A stretch of DNA of 64,000 nt from Candidatus Anaerostipes excrementavium (GTDB lineage Bacteria > Bacillota > Clostridia > Lachnospirales > Lachnospiraceae). The position numbers were made by a program, and so were the translations under genes. The stretch spans positions 42,511 through 106,510 of the forward strand of contig DXEM01000010.1 in NCBI GenBank assembly GCA_019114985.1. The letters run 5' to 3'. Below are positions 37,264-45,894 of this stretch, in pieces (within the stretch, counting starts at the first letter, position 1; every line of letters starts with the position of its first letter). Below the pieces are notes generated by a model, which searched no databases, was not told the DNA's origin, and saw nothing but the letters and a program-made list of their open reading frames with translations.

Positions 37264-38241
37264 ATGAAAAAGATTTTAGAACATATCAAAACAAATACTT
37301 ATCCGAAGTTCTATTTGTTTTATGGAAGTGAAAAATATATGATCGCTCAGATGAAAAATCAGCTGAAGAAAGCATTGGTATCTCCCGATGATACGATGAA
37401 TTATTCTTATTTTGAAGGAAAAAAGACAAATGGAGAAGAAGCTGCGGAACTTGCCAAAACAATGCCGTTTTTCAATGATCACCGTCTGATTATTATGGAA
37501 GATACCGGATATGGCAAAAAGAGCGATGAGGCATTTCTGGAACAATTAAAAGAATGTGCGGACACTACGGTCATGATCTTTATTGAAGATACTGTGGATA
37601 AGCGATCCAAGATTTATAAATATCTATCCAAGGAAGGGCATGCCGTGTCATTTGAACCGGCCGGTGATCAGGAATTGATCCGCTGGATTGCATCTCTTTT
37701 AAAAAAAGAAGGCAAAGAAATGAAAACTTCTGTCATCCGCAGCTTTCTCTATCGCTGTGGATCGGATATGTATACATTGAAAAATGAGCTTGAGAAACTG
37801 ATCGCATATACAGGAGAGCGAAGAGAAATTACGGCAAAAGATTTGGATGACATGACCTCTTCTCAGACGACCAATCAGATTTTTGTGATGTTGGAAGCCA
37901 TTGCAAAGAAACAGCGGGATAAGGTCTTAGAGCTGTATTATGATTTGATTGAACTTAAGGAATCACCGTTTGGCATCCTGGCTTTGCTTGTAAGACAGTC
38001 CAATCAGCTGATCCAGGTAAAAGATCTCTCCGCTCGACAGTCATCCAACGGCGCCATCGCAAAAGCCATGAAAGTTCCTCCGTTCGTAGTAGGAAAATTA
38101 AAGGAGCAGGCAAAGCTGTTTTCTTTGGAGGATCTTTATCGAATGGTGGGAGCATGTGCAAAAACGGATGAACAGATCAAAAGCGGCCTGATCAATGACA
38201 GAGTTGGGGTAGAACTGCTCTTAATGGAATTCAGCAAATAA
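37264..38241 (+). CDS. holA: DNA polymerase III delta subunit
   Basis: Clamp-loader subunit that opens the sliding clamp. 325 aa of the HolA/YqeN family: FYLFYGSEKYMI in the N-terminal clamp-contact region, then the AAA-like and collar domains. In B. subtilis and many Firmicutes rpsT follows directly. Here 18 kb of accessory genes intervene. Confidence 0.93.
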   Translation: MKKILEHIKTNTYPKFYLFYGSEKYMIAQMKNQLKKALVSPDDTMNYSYFEGKKTNGEEAAELAKTMPFFNDHRLIIMEDTGYGKKSDEAFLEQLKECADTTVMIFIEDTVDKRSKIYKYLSKEGHAVSFEPAGDQELIRWIASLLKKEGKEMKTSVIRSFLYRCGSDMYTLKNELEKLIAYTGERREITAKDLDDMTSSQTTNQIFVMLEAIAKKQRDKVLELYYDLIELKESPFGILALLVRQSNQLIQVKDLSARQSSNGAIAKAMKVPPFVVGKLKEQAKLFSLEDLYRMVGACAKTDEQIKSGLINDRVGVELLLMEFSK

Positions 38242-38298
38242 AAAAGTTTGATGATTTAATATAATAAGTAGATATAGTGAAAAATAAGCAGATTATCA

Positions 38299-38338
38299 AC
38301 AGAGATGAAAGAAATGGTCTTTTGTCTCTGTTTTTTTC
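38299..38338 (+). terminator. Terminator of holA
   Basis: AACAGAGATGAAAGA (38299-38313) pairs with TCTTTTGTCTCTGTT (38319-38333) around a 5-base loop, with G-T wobble and one weak position, then a T run. Confidence 0.85.
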
Positions 38339-38402
38339 TTTATTTCATAGGAAACTTTGACTTTTATATATAGGCTAAAAAATATTTTTTCAAAGTAAAA
38401 AA

Positions 38403-38427
38403 GTCGCAGAGTTTCTTACTCCACGAC
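38403..38427. repeat. Left inverted repeat (IRL) of the invertible segment, also a leftward terminator
   Basis: A 25-bp element with arms GTCGCAGAGT and ACTCCACGAC around centre TTCTT. It matches the reverse complement of 39836-39860 at 23 of 25 positions. Two half-sites around a short asymmetric centre is the layout of a tyrosine-recombinase crossover site. Read leftward as RNA, the stem extends to 11 bp because the two imperfect positions become G-U pairs, and it is followed by UUUUU, so it also makes an intrinsic terminator for the leftward promoter at 38465-38493. Confidence 0.85.
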
Positions 38428-38464
38428 TCACTTTTATTATTCATTTGAAATAATTACTGTTGTA

Positions 38465-38493
38465 AATATACAAAATATGCCATCATTTGTCAA
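38465..38493 (-). promoter_or_regulatory. Invertible outward promoter, now facing away from the polysaccharide genes
   Basis: On the minus strand TTGACA (38488-38493), exactly 17 bp, TATATT (38465-38470): a near-perfect sigma-A promoter. Its transcript should start near 38458 and meets the left repeat about 30 bases later. No gene lies to its left in this direction; holA is on the other strand. If the segment between the repeats inverts, this promoter would face 39971 and drive the polysaccharide operon. Confidence 0.8.
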
Positions 38494-38651
38494 TGTTATT
38501 TCTGAATTCGCTTAAAATTTTTTGAAATTCGTTCCAATTTTCCATGTTTCAATGGATGTTGTAACGATCATTTCAAAATCAATGATAGAATTATTTTTTA
38601 TGAGCCGTCAAAATGATAGTCAAATTATAATCATAGGAGGAGATCAATTTT

Positions 38652-39761
38652 ATGCCAAAAAAAGGAGAAAATATTTACAAAAGAAAAGACGGCAGATGGG
38701 AAGGACGATATATCAAATCAAGGGATATTTCCGGGAAAATAAACTATGGATATGTATATGCGCGGACATATCGTGATGTAAAAGCAAAACTGCAGGAATC
38801 AATCCTACATTCCAATCAAGTGATCGCAGCACCCTCAAGAAAATCTGAGTTATTCTCAGAACTTGCAGCCGAATGGTTTTCGAATATTAGACCCCATATC
38901 AAGGAATCGACGCAAAATAAATATTTAAACTTACTCGAATCTTATATTCTTCCGGCTTATGGAAATAAACGTCTCGAACAAATTTCTTATGATTTTATAA
39001 GGGAACACTGTGAAATATGGTTATCGTCCGGCGGAAAGAAAGGGACAGGGTTATCGTCGAAAACAGTATCGGATATTCTTACTGTCATTCGCAGTATACT
39101 AAAATTTGCAGTTCAAAAAGGGAAAAGAATAGCCTGTGACGGAAGCAGTATTCATTTGAAACACGTTTCAAAACCTATGAGAATTTTAAGTAAAACAGAG
39201 CAGGATAAATTATATCAGAATCTATATGCAGATCCGGATTCACGCAGTCTTGGAATCCTGATCTGCCTTTTTACCGGCCTGCGAGTCGGAGAAGTGTGTG
39301 CCTTGCGTTGGGAGGATGTTTCATTTTCGGATCAAGCACTTTATGTCCACAGTACCCTGCAGCGAATACAAGATAAAACAAACCGCGAGAAAAAAACGAA
39401 AATCGTCATTACAACGCCCAAAAGTCTTTGTTCGATTCGCACGATTCCGATTCCAGAAACATTATTAAATATTTTGCTGTCTCATAAAATATCTTCCATC
39501 GGATATTTGTTAACCAACAGCGAAACGAAATTTATTGAGCCGCGCTCCATGCAAAAGAAATTCAAGCAGGTCTTAGAGGAAAGCGGAATCGCTCCTGCTA
39601 ATTTTCATTCACTTCGTCATACATTTGCAACAAGATGCATTGAGTTGGGATTTGATGTAAAAAGTCTAAGCGAAATATTGGGACATTCCAATGTCAATAT
39701 CACACTGAATCTCTATGTTCATCCAACATTTGAGCTGAAAAAAGAAAATATGCAAAAATAG
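38652..39761 (+). CDS. Tyrosine recombinase, probable invertase of the segment that encodes it
   Basis: 369-aa tyrosine recombinase of the integrase family. An N-terminal AP2-like arm-binding region (KKGENIYKRKDGRWEGRY), a SAM-like core-binding domain (about residues 66-165) and the catalytic domain are present, with R211 (TGLRVGE), H319 and R322 (HSLRHTFA), H345 (LGHS) and Y355 (NLYVHP). AGGAGG precedes the ATG. The gene lies wholly inside the inverted repeats at 38403 and 39836, with its own terminator just inside the right repeat. The upstream region has no clear promoter toward it. An origin as a mobile-element integrase is possible, but no other mobility gene is present. Confidence 0.93.
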   Translation: MPKKGENIYKRKDGRWEGRYIKSRDISGKINYGYVYARTYRDVKAKLQESILHSNQVIAAPSRKSELFSELAAEWFSNIRPHIKESTQNKYLNLLESYILPAYGNKRLEQISYDFIREHCEIWLSSGGKKGTGLSSKTVSDILTVIRSILKFAVQKGKRIACDGSSIHLKHVSKPMRILSKTEQDKLYQNLYADPDSRSLGILICLFTGLRVGEVCALRWEDVSFSDQALYVHSTLQRIQDKTNREKKTKIVITTPKSLCSIRTIPIPETLLNILLSHKISSIGYLLTNSETKFIEPRSMQKKFKQVLEESGIAPANFHSLRHTFATRCIELGFDVKSLSEILGHSNVNITLNLYVHPTFELKKENMQK

Positions 39762-39793
39762 ATACGCTATTAGCCGTCAAATAAAACCGTCAG

Positions 39794-39835
39794 CACCATC
39801 GAAAATGTCAGGATATGGCAGTCGATGGTGTTTTT
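39794..39835 (+). terminator. Terminator of the recombinase gene, abutting the right repeat
   Basis: CACCATCGA (39794-39802) and TCGATGGTG (39822-39830) form a perfect 9-bp stem followed by TTTTT. It ends one base before the right inverted repeat and would stop recombinase transcripts from entering the polysaccharide operon in the present orientation. Confidence 0.88.
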
Positions 39836-39860
39836 GTCGTAGAGTAAGAAACTCTACGAC
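39836..39860. repeat. Right inverted repeat (IRR) of the invertible segment
   Basis: A perfect palindrome with 10-bp arms GTCGTAGAGT and ACTCTACGAC around AAGAA. It is the inverted partner (23/25) of 38403-38427. The centre is AAGAA here and TTCTT on the left, so crossover between the two would invert, not delete, the 1.4 kb between them. No T run follows on the right, so unlike the left copy it should not stop rightward transcripts. Confidence 0.88.
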
Positions 39861-39969
39861 GCTGAAAAAGGAAATTGTAAACTGCACGAGGGAATATATC
39901 CATATTAACGATATTATAACCGACATCGAAAAAAATATGCAAAAGGGACTGGATAAAGGGGAACCATGA
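39838..39969 (+). other. Open frame without a start codon upstream of the first polysaccharide gene
   Basis: The frame from within the right repeat reads LKKEIVNCTREYIHINDI, then about 16 more residues, to TGA at 39967-39969, one base before the ATG of the epimerase gene. In the present orientation its only ATG is near the end. After inversion the minus-strand GTG at 38429-38431 would fall in frame and give about 45 codons, though without a good ribosome binding site. It may be a remnant of a lost gene or a leader peptide. No consensus promoter was found between 39861 and 39970. Confidence 0.35.
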
Positions 39970-39970
39970 G

Positions 39971-41035
39971 ATGAGTTTTGTGGATTTGAATAATAAAACG
40001 ATTTTAGTTACAGGTGCTGCCGGTTTTATTGGTTCCAACCTGGTAAAACGTCTTTATGAAGACGTGGAAGATGTGACAGTCATCGGCATCGATAATATGA
40101 ATGACTATTACGATGTACGATTGAAAGAGGCAAGGCTTGCAGAACTGTCAGCGCATCCTTCCTTTATTTTTATTAAAGGCAGCATTGCAGATAAAAAACT
40201 GGTTAACAAGGCATTCGAACAGTACAGACCGCAGGTTGTTGTGAATCTCGCAGCACAAGCTGGAGTTCGTTATTCCATCATTAACCCAGACGCTTATATG
40301 GAATCAAACCTGATTGGTTTCTATAACATCTTGGAAGCTTGCAGACATTCCTATGATGAAGGCTATACACCGGTAGAGCATCTGGTGTATGCGTCCAGTT
40401 CATCTGTTTATGGTTCCAATAAGAAAGTACCCTACAGCACAGAAGATAAAGTGGATCATCCGGTATCTCTTTATGCTGCCACAAAGAAATCAAATGAACT
40501 GATGGCTCATGCCTATGCGAAACTGTATAACATTCCTTCTACGGGACTTCGGTTCTTTACGGTCTACGGTCCTGCCGGAAGACCGGATATGGCATACTTT
40601 GGATTTACTAATAAGCTGGCAAATGGTGAAACAATCAAGATTTTTAATTATGGAAATTGCAAGCGTGACTTTACATATGTAGATGACATTATTGAGGGAA
40701 TTGTTCGCGTAATGCAGAAGGCACCGGATAAGGTCATCGGCGAAGATGGCTTGCCATTACCGCCATATGCAGTTTACAACATCGGTAATAATAAACCGGA
40801 AAACCTGTTGGATTTCGTACAGATTCTGAGTGAAGAACTGGTGCGGTCTGGTGTGCTGCCGCAGGATTATGATTTCGAAGCTCACAAAGAACTTGTTCCA
40901 ATGCAGCCGGGAGATGTGCCGGTGACCTATGCAGATACAAGCGCATTGGAGAGGGATTTCGGCTTTAAACCGAGTACAGACTTGAGGATTGGACTACGGA
41001 AATTTGCAGAATGGTATAAAGATTTCTATATGTAA
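39971..41035 (+). CDS. NAD-dependent sugar epimerase, likely UDP-glucuronate 4-epimerase
   Basis: Extended short-chain dehydrogenase, 354 aa, with [10 protein letters not shown] at residues 15-24, SSSSVYG and the Tyr-x3-Lys pair in [24 protein letters not shown] is typical of UDP-glucuronate 4-epimerases of capsule clusters, giving UDP-galacturonate. AAAGGGG precedes the ATG. First gene of the polysaccharide cluster; the next gene, a UDP-glucose dehydrogenase, would supply its substrate. Exact substrate is inferred. Confidence 0.88.
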   Translation: MSFVDLNNKTILVTGAAGFIGSNLVKRLYEDVEDVTVIGIDNMNDYYDVRLKEARLAELSAHPSFIFIKGSIADKKLVNKAFEQYRPQVVVNLAAQAGVRYSIINPDAYMESNLIGFYNILEACRHSYDEGYTPVEHLVYASSSSVYGSNKKVPYSTEDKVDHPVSLYAATKKSNELMAHAYAKLYNIPSTGLRFFTVYGPAGRPDMAYFGFTNKLANGETIKIFNYGNCKRDFTYVDDIIEGIVRVMQKAPDKVIGEDGLPLPPYAVYNIGNNKPENLLDFVQILSEELVRSGVLPQDYDFEAHKELVPMQPGDVPVTYADTSALERDFGFKPSTDLRIGLRKFAEWYKDFYM

Positions 41036-41088
41036 AATCTGTACATATGTCAGATAGAGTCATGTGGCCGGGGAGGAGAAATGTAATT

Positions 41089-42339
41089 ATGAGAGAATTT
41101 AAAGATCTAAAGATCACGGTTGCTGGAACTGGGTATGTTGGGCTATCGATCGCTACGTTGCTGTCACAGCATCATCAAGTAACGGCTATAGATATTGTTC
41201 CTGAGAAAGTAGAGAAGATTAATGATAGGATTTCGCCGATTCAGGATGAGTATATTGAAAAGTATTTTGCAGAAAATGAGCTTAATCTGGCAGCTACTTT
41301 GGATGCAAAAGAAGCTTATTCAGATGCAGATTTTGTAGTTATTGCTGCTCCAACCAACTACGACAGCAAAAAGAATTTCTTTGATACTTCCGCAGTTGAG
41401 GATGTAATCAAGCTGGTTATTGAGTACAGCCCGGAGGCTATTATGGTTATTAAAAGTACCATTCCAGTTGGATATACAGCGAGTATCCGTGAGAAGTTCC
41501 GCTGCGATAACATTATTTTCAGCCCCGAGTTTTTGCGTGAATCAAAGGCATTATACGATAATTTGTATCCCAGCCGTATCATCGTCGGAACGGATGTGGA
41601 GAATGCAAGATTAGTAAAAGTGGCTCACACATTTGCGGAGCTTTTACAGGAAGGTGCAATTAAGGAGAATATCGATACTCTGTTTATGGGCTTTACTGAA
41701 GCGGAAGCTGTGAAATTGTTTGCCAATACATATTTGGCATTAAGAGTTGCTTACTTCAACGAGCTTGATACATATGCAGAGAGCAAGGGCTTAAATACGA
41801 AGCAGATTATAAATGGGGTATGTTTGGATCCAAGAATTGGTTCCCATTACAATAACCCGAGTTTTGGTTATGGTGGTTACTGCTTGCCGAAAGATACAAA
41901 ACAGCTTTTAGCTAATTACGCTGACGTACCAGAGAATCTCATAGAGGCAATTGTGGAGAGCAACAGAACGAGAAAAGATTTCATTGCTGATAGGGTTCTA
42001 GAGATTGCTGGTGCATATGAAGCCAATGATAGCTGGAATGAGAGTAAAGAGAAAGAAGTTGTGATTGGTGTTTACCGTCTAACCATGAAAAGCAACTCTG
42101 ATAATTTTCGTCAATCGAGTATTCAGGGTGTAATGAAGCGAATCAAGGCAAAAGGGGCTACTGTGATTGTCTATGAGCCGACGATGAAGGACAGCGAGAA
42201 GTTCTTTGGAAGTGTTGTTGTGAATGATTTAAAAAAGTTCAAAGAGCAGAGTCAGGCAATTATCGCCAATCGGTATGATAGCTGCCTGAATGATGTGAAA
42301 GAAAAGGTTTATACGCGTGATCTGTTTGATCGTGATTAA
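41089..42339 (+). CDS. UDP-glucose 6-dehydrogenase
   Basis: Oxidises UDP-glucose to UDP-glucuronate with NAD. 416 aa: [13 protein letters not shown] at the N-terminus, the catalytic Cys in [11 protein letters not shown] near residue 267, and the C-terminal UDP-binding domain ([15 protein letters not shown]). The ATG at 41089 follows GGGAGGAG; the ORF can extend to 41047 with no support. With the upstream epimerase it gives a uronic-acid branch, suggesting an acidic polysaccharide. UDP-N-acetyl sugar dehydrogenases are related, but the residues seen fit the UDP-glucose type. Confidence 0.92.
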   Translation: MREFKDLKITVAGTGYVGLSIATLLSQHHQVTAIDIVPEKVEKINDRISPIQDEYIEKYFAENELNLAATLDAKEAYSDADFVVIAAPTNYDSKKNFFDTSAVEDVIKLVIEYSPEAIMVIKSTIPVGYTASIREKFRCDNIIFSPEFLRESKALYDNLYPSRIIVGTDVENARLVKVAHTFAELLQEGAIKENIDTLFMGFTEAEAVKLFANTYLALRVAYFNELDTYAESKGLNTKQIINGVCLDPRIGSHYNNPSFGYGGYCLPKDTKQLLANYADVPENLIEAIVESNRTRKDFIADRVLEIAGAYEANDSWNESKEKEVVIGVYRLTMKSNSDNFRQSSIQGVMKRIKAKGATVIVYEPTMKDSEKFFGSVVVNDLKKFKEQSQAIIANRYDSCLNDVKEKVYTRDLFDRD

Positions 42340-42359
42340 AGATATAAGAGGTAATATTT

Positions 42360-43193
42360 ATGAAAATCTTGGTAACAGGAGCGAACGGTTATCTTGGACA
42401 GGGGATTATCAAAAGTCTCTCTGATAGAGGATTGGATGTTATAGCCACAGATTTTAAATGTGATTATGTTGATAAGAGGGCACAATCTATTGCCTGCAAT
42501 CTCTTTGAAATTGATAATCCTTATGATTTTTTTGGTCATCCAGATATAGTTTTGCATTTAGCATGGCGAGAGGGTTTTGTACATTATTCTAATGTACATA
42601 TCGAAGATTTGCCGAAACATTATAAGTTTTTGAAATCTCTAGTGGAGGAGGGTATTAAGAAAATAGCTGTTATGGGTAGCATGCATGAGATTGGATTCTT
42701 TGAAGGAAGTATTAATGAGAATACTCCATGTAATCCAAGCACTCCATATGGTATTAGCAAGAATGCGCTTCGCCTACTCGTTGAGATGTTAAGCAAGCAG
42801 AAGAACATTCCATACCAATGGTTGCGTGGTTATTATATTGTAGGAAATTCGCAGCATGGGAATTCAATTTTTTCAAAGATTGCAACTGCAGAGGCAGCGG
42901 GGAAGATAGAATTTCCTTTTACTTTGGGCCAGAATCAATTTGATTTCATTGATTATTCTGATTTCTGCAATCAGGTTGTTGCTGCGGTTAAGCAAGAGAA
43001 TGTGACTGGAATTATAAATATCTGCTCTGGTAAGCCTGAAAGGTTGGCAGATAGAGTGGAAAGATTCATTAAAGAAAATGAATATAAGATCAAGCTTAAA
43101 TATGGAGCTTTTCCCGATCGCCCATATGATTCCAAAGCAATATGGGGAGATAGCAGACGAATAGAGGCAATAATGAAGCTTGATAAAAGTTAG
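42360..43193 (+). CDS. NAD-dependent sugar epimerase/dehydratase/reductase
   Basis: 277-aa extended SDR with TGANGYLGQGI at residues 7-17 and Tyr-x3-Lys in TPYGISKNALR near residue 131. It lacks clear marks of one subfamily; similar proteins in polysaccharide clusters are annotated as NAD(P)-dependent nucleotide-sugar reductases or epimerases. From about here to 52.5 kb the sequence is visibly richer in A/T than the core genes, a sign of transfer. Confidence 0.8.
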   Translation: MKILVTGANGYLGQGIIKSLSDRGLDVIATDFKCDYVDKRAQSIACNLFEIDNPYDFFGHPDIVLHLAWREGFVHYSNVHIEDLPKHYKFLKSLVEEGIKKIAVMGSMHEIGFFEGSINENTPCNPSTPYGISKNALRLLVEMLSKQKNIPYQWLRGYYIVGNSQHGNSIFSKIATAEAAGKIEFPFTLGQNQFDFIDYSDFCNQVVAAVKQENVTGIINICSGKPERLADRVERFIKENEYKIKLKYGAFPDRPYDSKAIWGDSRRIEAIMKLDKS

Positions 43194-43221
43194 TTAAATA
43201 TTCAAGAGGAAGAGTAATAGC

Positions 43222-44205
43222 ATGAAAATACTTCTAATAACACCAAATTTCTTTGATTATCCTGCTCAGATATGTGAAGCAATACACCAAATGGGGCATG
43301 AGGTGGATTGGTATGATGATCGCCCTAGTACAAATAGTTTTGTAAAGGCAATAATTCGCATTAATAAAAATTACATAAATGCGATGATTGCACGATATTT
43401 TTCTAAGATGATGAGCGAAGTCACTAGGAAAAAATATGATAAGGTAATATTGATTTCTGGACAATCCTTATCGTTTTCTGAGAGTATGATGGAAAGATTA
43501 AAAGAATCTCAAATTCAAGCCGAATTTGTGCTTTATCAATGGGATTCCATGAAGAACTTTCCATATATAGAAAAAATTCAAAAGTATTTTGACAGATGTT
43601 ATTCATTTGATAAAGAAGATGTTAGAAATGGTAATCTGAGATTTCTTCCTCTTTTCTATACGAAAAGATACGAGAAAGTTGGAAGAAAGAGTATTTCTAA
43701 GTATAAGTATGATTTGATGTTTGTTGGAACAGCGCATCCAAAGAAATATAAGTATGTGAAAGAAATGGCTGAAAAGTTGAAATTTGTATTTCCTAAACAG
43801 TTTATCTATTTTTTCTTTCCATCCAAAATTGTTTATATTTATCGAAAGGTAAAAAATATAGAACTGAAATATGCACATTGTTCTGAATTTCACTATACTC
43901 CTGTTAATGGAAAAGAAATGGACAAGCTGCTGACTGAATCAAGGTGTGTACTTGATTCGGCACAAGATGGGCAAACTGGATTGACAATAAGAATTCTAGA
44001 GGCATTTGGAGCTAAAAGAAAAATAATTACAACCAATGAGGATGTTGTAAATTATGACTTTTATAGAGAAGAAAATATTTATATATACGACGGAGATTTC
44101 AATTTGAATGCACCATTCTTCAATAAACCTTATCGAGAAGTGGATGAAGGAGTTTATAAGAAATATTCGTTAAGAAGTTGGTTGAATGAGTTGATTGGAG
44201 GATAG
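43222..44205 (+). CDS. Glycosyltransferase, GT-B fold, CgeB-like
   Basis: 327-aa predicted cytoplasmic glycosyltransferase. The N-terminal half begins MKILLITPNFFDYPAQI; the C-terminal half has YDLMFVGTAHPKKY and LTIRILEAFGAKRKIITTN, the glycan-donor region of CgeB-like/GT-B enzymes. No membrane segment. Donor and acceptor sugars unknown. Four bases from the acyltransferase gene that follows. Confidence 0.82.
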   Translation: MKILLITPNFFDYPAQICEAIHQMGHEVDWYDDRPSTNSFVKAIIRINKNYINAMIARYFSKMMSEVTRKKYDKVILISGQSLSFSESMMERLKESQIQAEFVLYQWDSMKNFPYIEKIQKYFDRCYSFDKEDVRNGNLRFLPLFYTKRYEKVGRKSISKYKYDLMFVGTAHPKKYKYVKEMAEKLKFVFPKQFIYFFFPSKIVYIYRKVKNIELKYAHCSEFHYTPVNGKEMDKLLTESRCVLDSAQDGQTGLTIRILEAFGAKRKIITTNEDVVNYDFYREENIYIYDGDFNLNAPFFNKPYREVDEGVYKKYSLRSWLNELIGG

Positions 44206-44208
44206 AGT

Positions 44209-44766
44209 ATGCATCCTGTTAAGTATTTGTGGGCGCTAAGAGCTTTGACATATAAGGCAATTTTAGGTTCCGTGGGCAGGTTTACTTACATCGGAAAGCC
44301 TGTGTTTATTGAAGGTAGAGCAGGCATAAAAATTGGAAGCCGAACTAGAATATTTCCTGGAATTCGCATGGAAGCTATTGGAGAAGGAACTATAGAAATA
44401 GGAAATAATGTTGCGATAGAGCAAAATGTACATATAACTTGCGAGGGTGGGGTACTCCGAATAGGAGATAATACCACAGTTGCCGCTAACACTTTTATTA
44501 CAAATATAGATCACGTTTATGAAGACATAACAAAAAGTGTCATGGAGCAGGGCTTGATTCAGAAAGAAACAATCATTGGAGAAGGATGCTTTTTGGGTTA
44601 TGGTGTTGCTATTCAGGCGGGAACTAGACTTGGAAAACATTGTGTTGTAGGGGCTAATTCCGTTGTCAAAGGAGACTTTCCTGATTATTCGGTAATTGTT
44701 GGTGTGCCAGGTCGCATAATAAAAAAGTACAATATAGAAATACAGGAATGGGAAAGGGTACGTTAA
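44209..44766 (+). CDS. Left-handed beta-helix acyltransferase
   Basis: 185-aa hexapeptide-repeat acetyltransferase (WbbJ/LacA-like). Isoleucine-rich hexapeptide repeats run through residues 24-160 (IKIGSRTRIFPGI, IEIGNNVAIEQNVHI, RIGDNTTVAANTFI, IGEGCFLGYGVAI), with the catalytic His probably in TNIDHVYED. It would acetylate a sugar of the repeat unit or an intermediate. GGAGG lies just before the ATG. Confidence 0.88.
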   Translation: MHPVKYLWALRALTYKAILGSVGRFTYIGKPVFIEGRAGIKIGSRTRIFPGIRMEAIGEGTIEIGNNVAIEQNVHITCEGGVLRIGDNTTVAANTFITNIDHVYEDITKSVMEQGLIQKETIIGEGCFLGYGVAIQAGTRLGKHCVVGANSVVKGDFPDYSVIVGVPGRIIKKYNIEIQEWERVR

Positions 44767-44937
44767 TTCATACTCGCCACTCTATCGCCAGAAGGTTGTA
44801 AGGTATGGAAATACATTTTTAAAGCTATGTTAAGTTTTTTATTTTGTGGAGAAAAACTGGAGATGAATGGACTCATTCCCACAGAGTGTAGGAATGTTTA
44901 AGAAGGATCCCAGTAGTATTGAGAAGGAGAAAATTTT

Positions 44938-45783
44938 ATGGCAGATATAACAGCTATTATCTTAACTAGAAATGAAGAAAATTTTATAGCTGATTGTATA
45001 TCCTCGATTAAAAATGTGGTAAAAAGAATAGTTGTTGTAGACAGTTTTAGTGAGGATAAGACGGTTGATATTGCTAGTGGTCTTGGAGCGGAAGTCCATC
45101 AGCATGAATTTTTGAATTACTCTAAGCAGTATAAGTATGCTGTGGAGATTGCAAATGTAAAAACAAAGTGGATATTACGTATTGACGCAGACGAGCGATT
45201 AACAGATAAGTCTGCTGCTGAGTTAGAGAAACTTTGCAATGATAATCAAGATACTGATGTATCTGGTATAGTGTTGAGATTTTACAATATGTTCTTAGGA
45301 AAACCAATGATGCATGGTGGAATGTATCCGTGGAAAAAGCTGAGTGTCTATAAGGCAGGGCTAGGTGATATAGAAGATCGTAATATGGATGAGCATATTA
45401 TTTTAAGCAAGGGAAAAACAATTGTTGCAAGAGAAGATTCGGAGCATCTTGCATTTCGGGGATTAACATTTTTTATAAATAAATGTAATTGGTATAGTGA
45501 TCGAGAGGTTATGGATTATTTTGAACAAATAAGAGTGAATAAACAAAATGCAAGCTTTAAAACGCGGTTTAAAATGAAGGTATATTACAAGCTACCTTTA
45601 GGATTTCGTTCATGGGTATATTATTTGTATAGATATTATATATGCCTTGGGTTTTTAGATGGCAAAGAAGGAAAAATATTTGCAGTACTTGGTACTTATT
45701 GGTATCGATTTCTAATTGATGCAAAGATCTATGAACATGAGAAACTTGGAGAGAACTGCAAATCCACCGGGCCATTGAAATAG
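44938..45783 (+). CDS. Family 2 glycosyltransferase
   Basis: 281 aa, GT-A fold. ITAIILTRNEENFIADCI at the N-terminus, VVDSFSEDKT, and the metal-binding DxD as RIDADERL near residue 82. Similar enzymes of the WaaE/KdtX type modify polysaccharide or heptose chains. Preceded by AAGGAGA. Donor unknown. Confidence 0.88.
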   Translation: MADITAIILTRNEENFIADCISSIKNVVKRIVVVDSFSEDKTVDIASGLGAEVHQHEFLNYSKQYKYAVEIANVKTKWILRIDADERLTDKSAAELEKLCNDNQDTDVSGIVLRFYNMFLGKPMMHGGMYPWKKLSVYKAGLGDIEDRNMDEHIILSKGKTIVAREDSEHLAFRGLTFFINKCNWYSDREVMDYFEQIRVNKQNASFKTRFKMKVYYKLPLGFRSWVYYLYRYYICLGFLDGKEGKIFAVLGTYWYRFLIDAKIYEHEKLGENCKSTGPLK

Positions 45784-45894
45784 CTATGCAAAGTTAGCTA
45801 TTAAGAGGAAATTAACACTTTTGAAAATAAGAGAAGCTTGCCTATATTTTTATATTGTTTTAGTAATAGATTGATTTGGAAAGGAATATTAAGT

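Noticed and set aside
38522..38776. Open frame of 84 codons overlapping the recombinase start
   Set aside because: Overlaps a strongly supported gene in another frame, has no ribosome binding site and covers the promoter region.
38603..39781. 10-bp direct repeat AGCCGTCAAA just before (38603-38612) and just after (39772-39781) the recombinase gene, possibly arm-type binding sites
   Set aside because: A 10-bp match within 1.2 kb is expected about once by chance, and no further copies were seen.
44767..44898. Open frame continuing 43 codons past the acyltransferase stop
   Set aside because: The acyltransferase ends at its normal length and the extension resembles nothing; judged chance.
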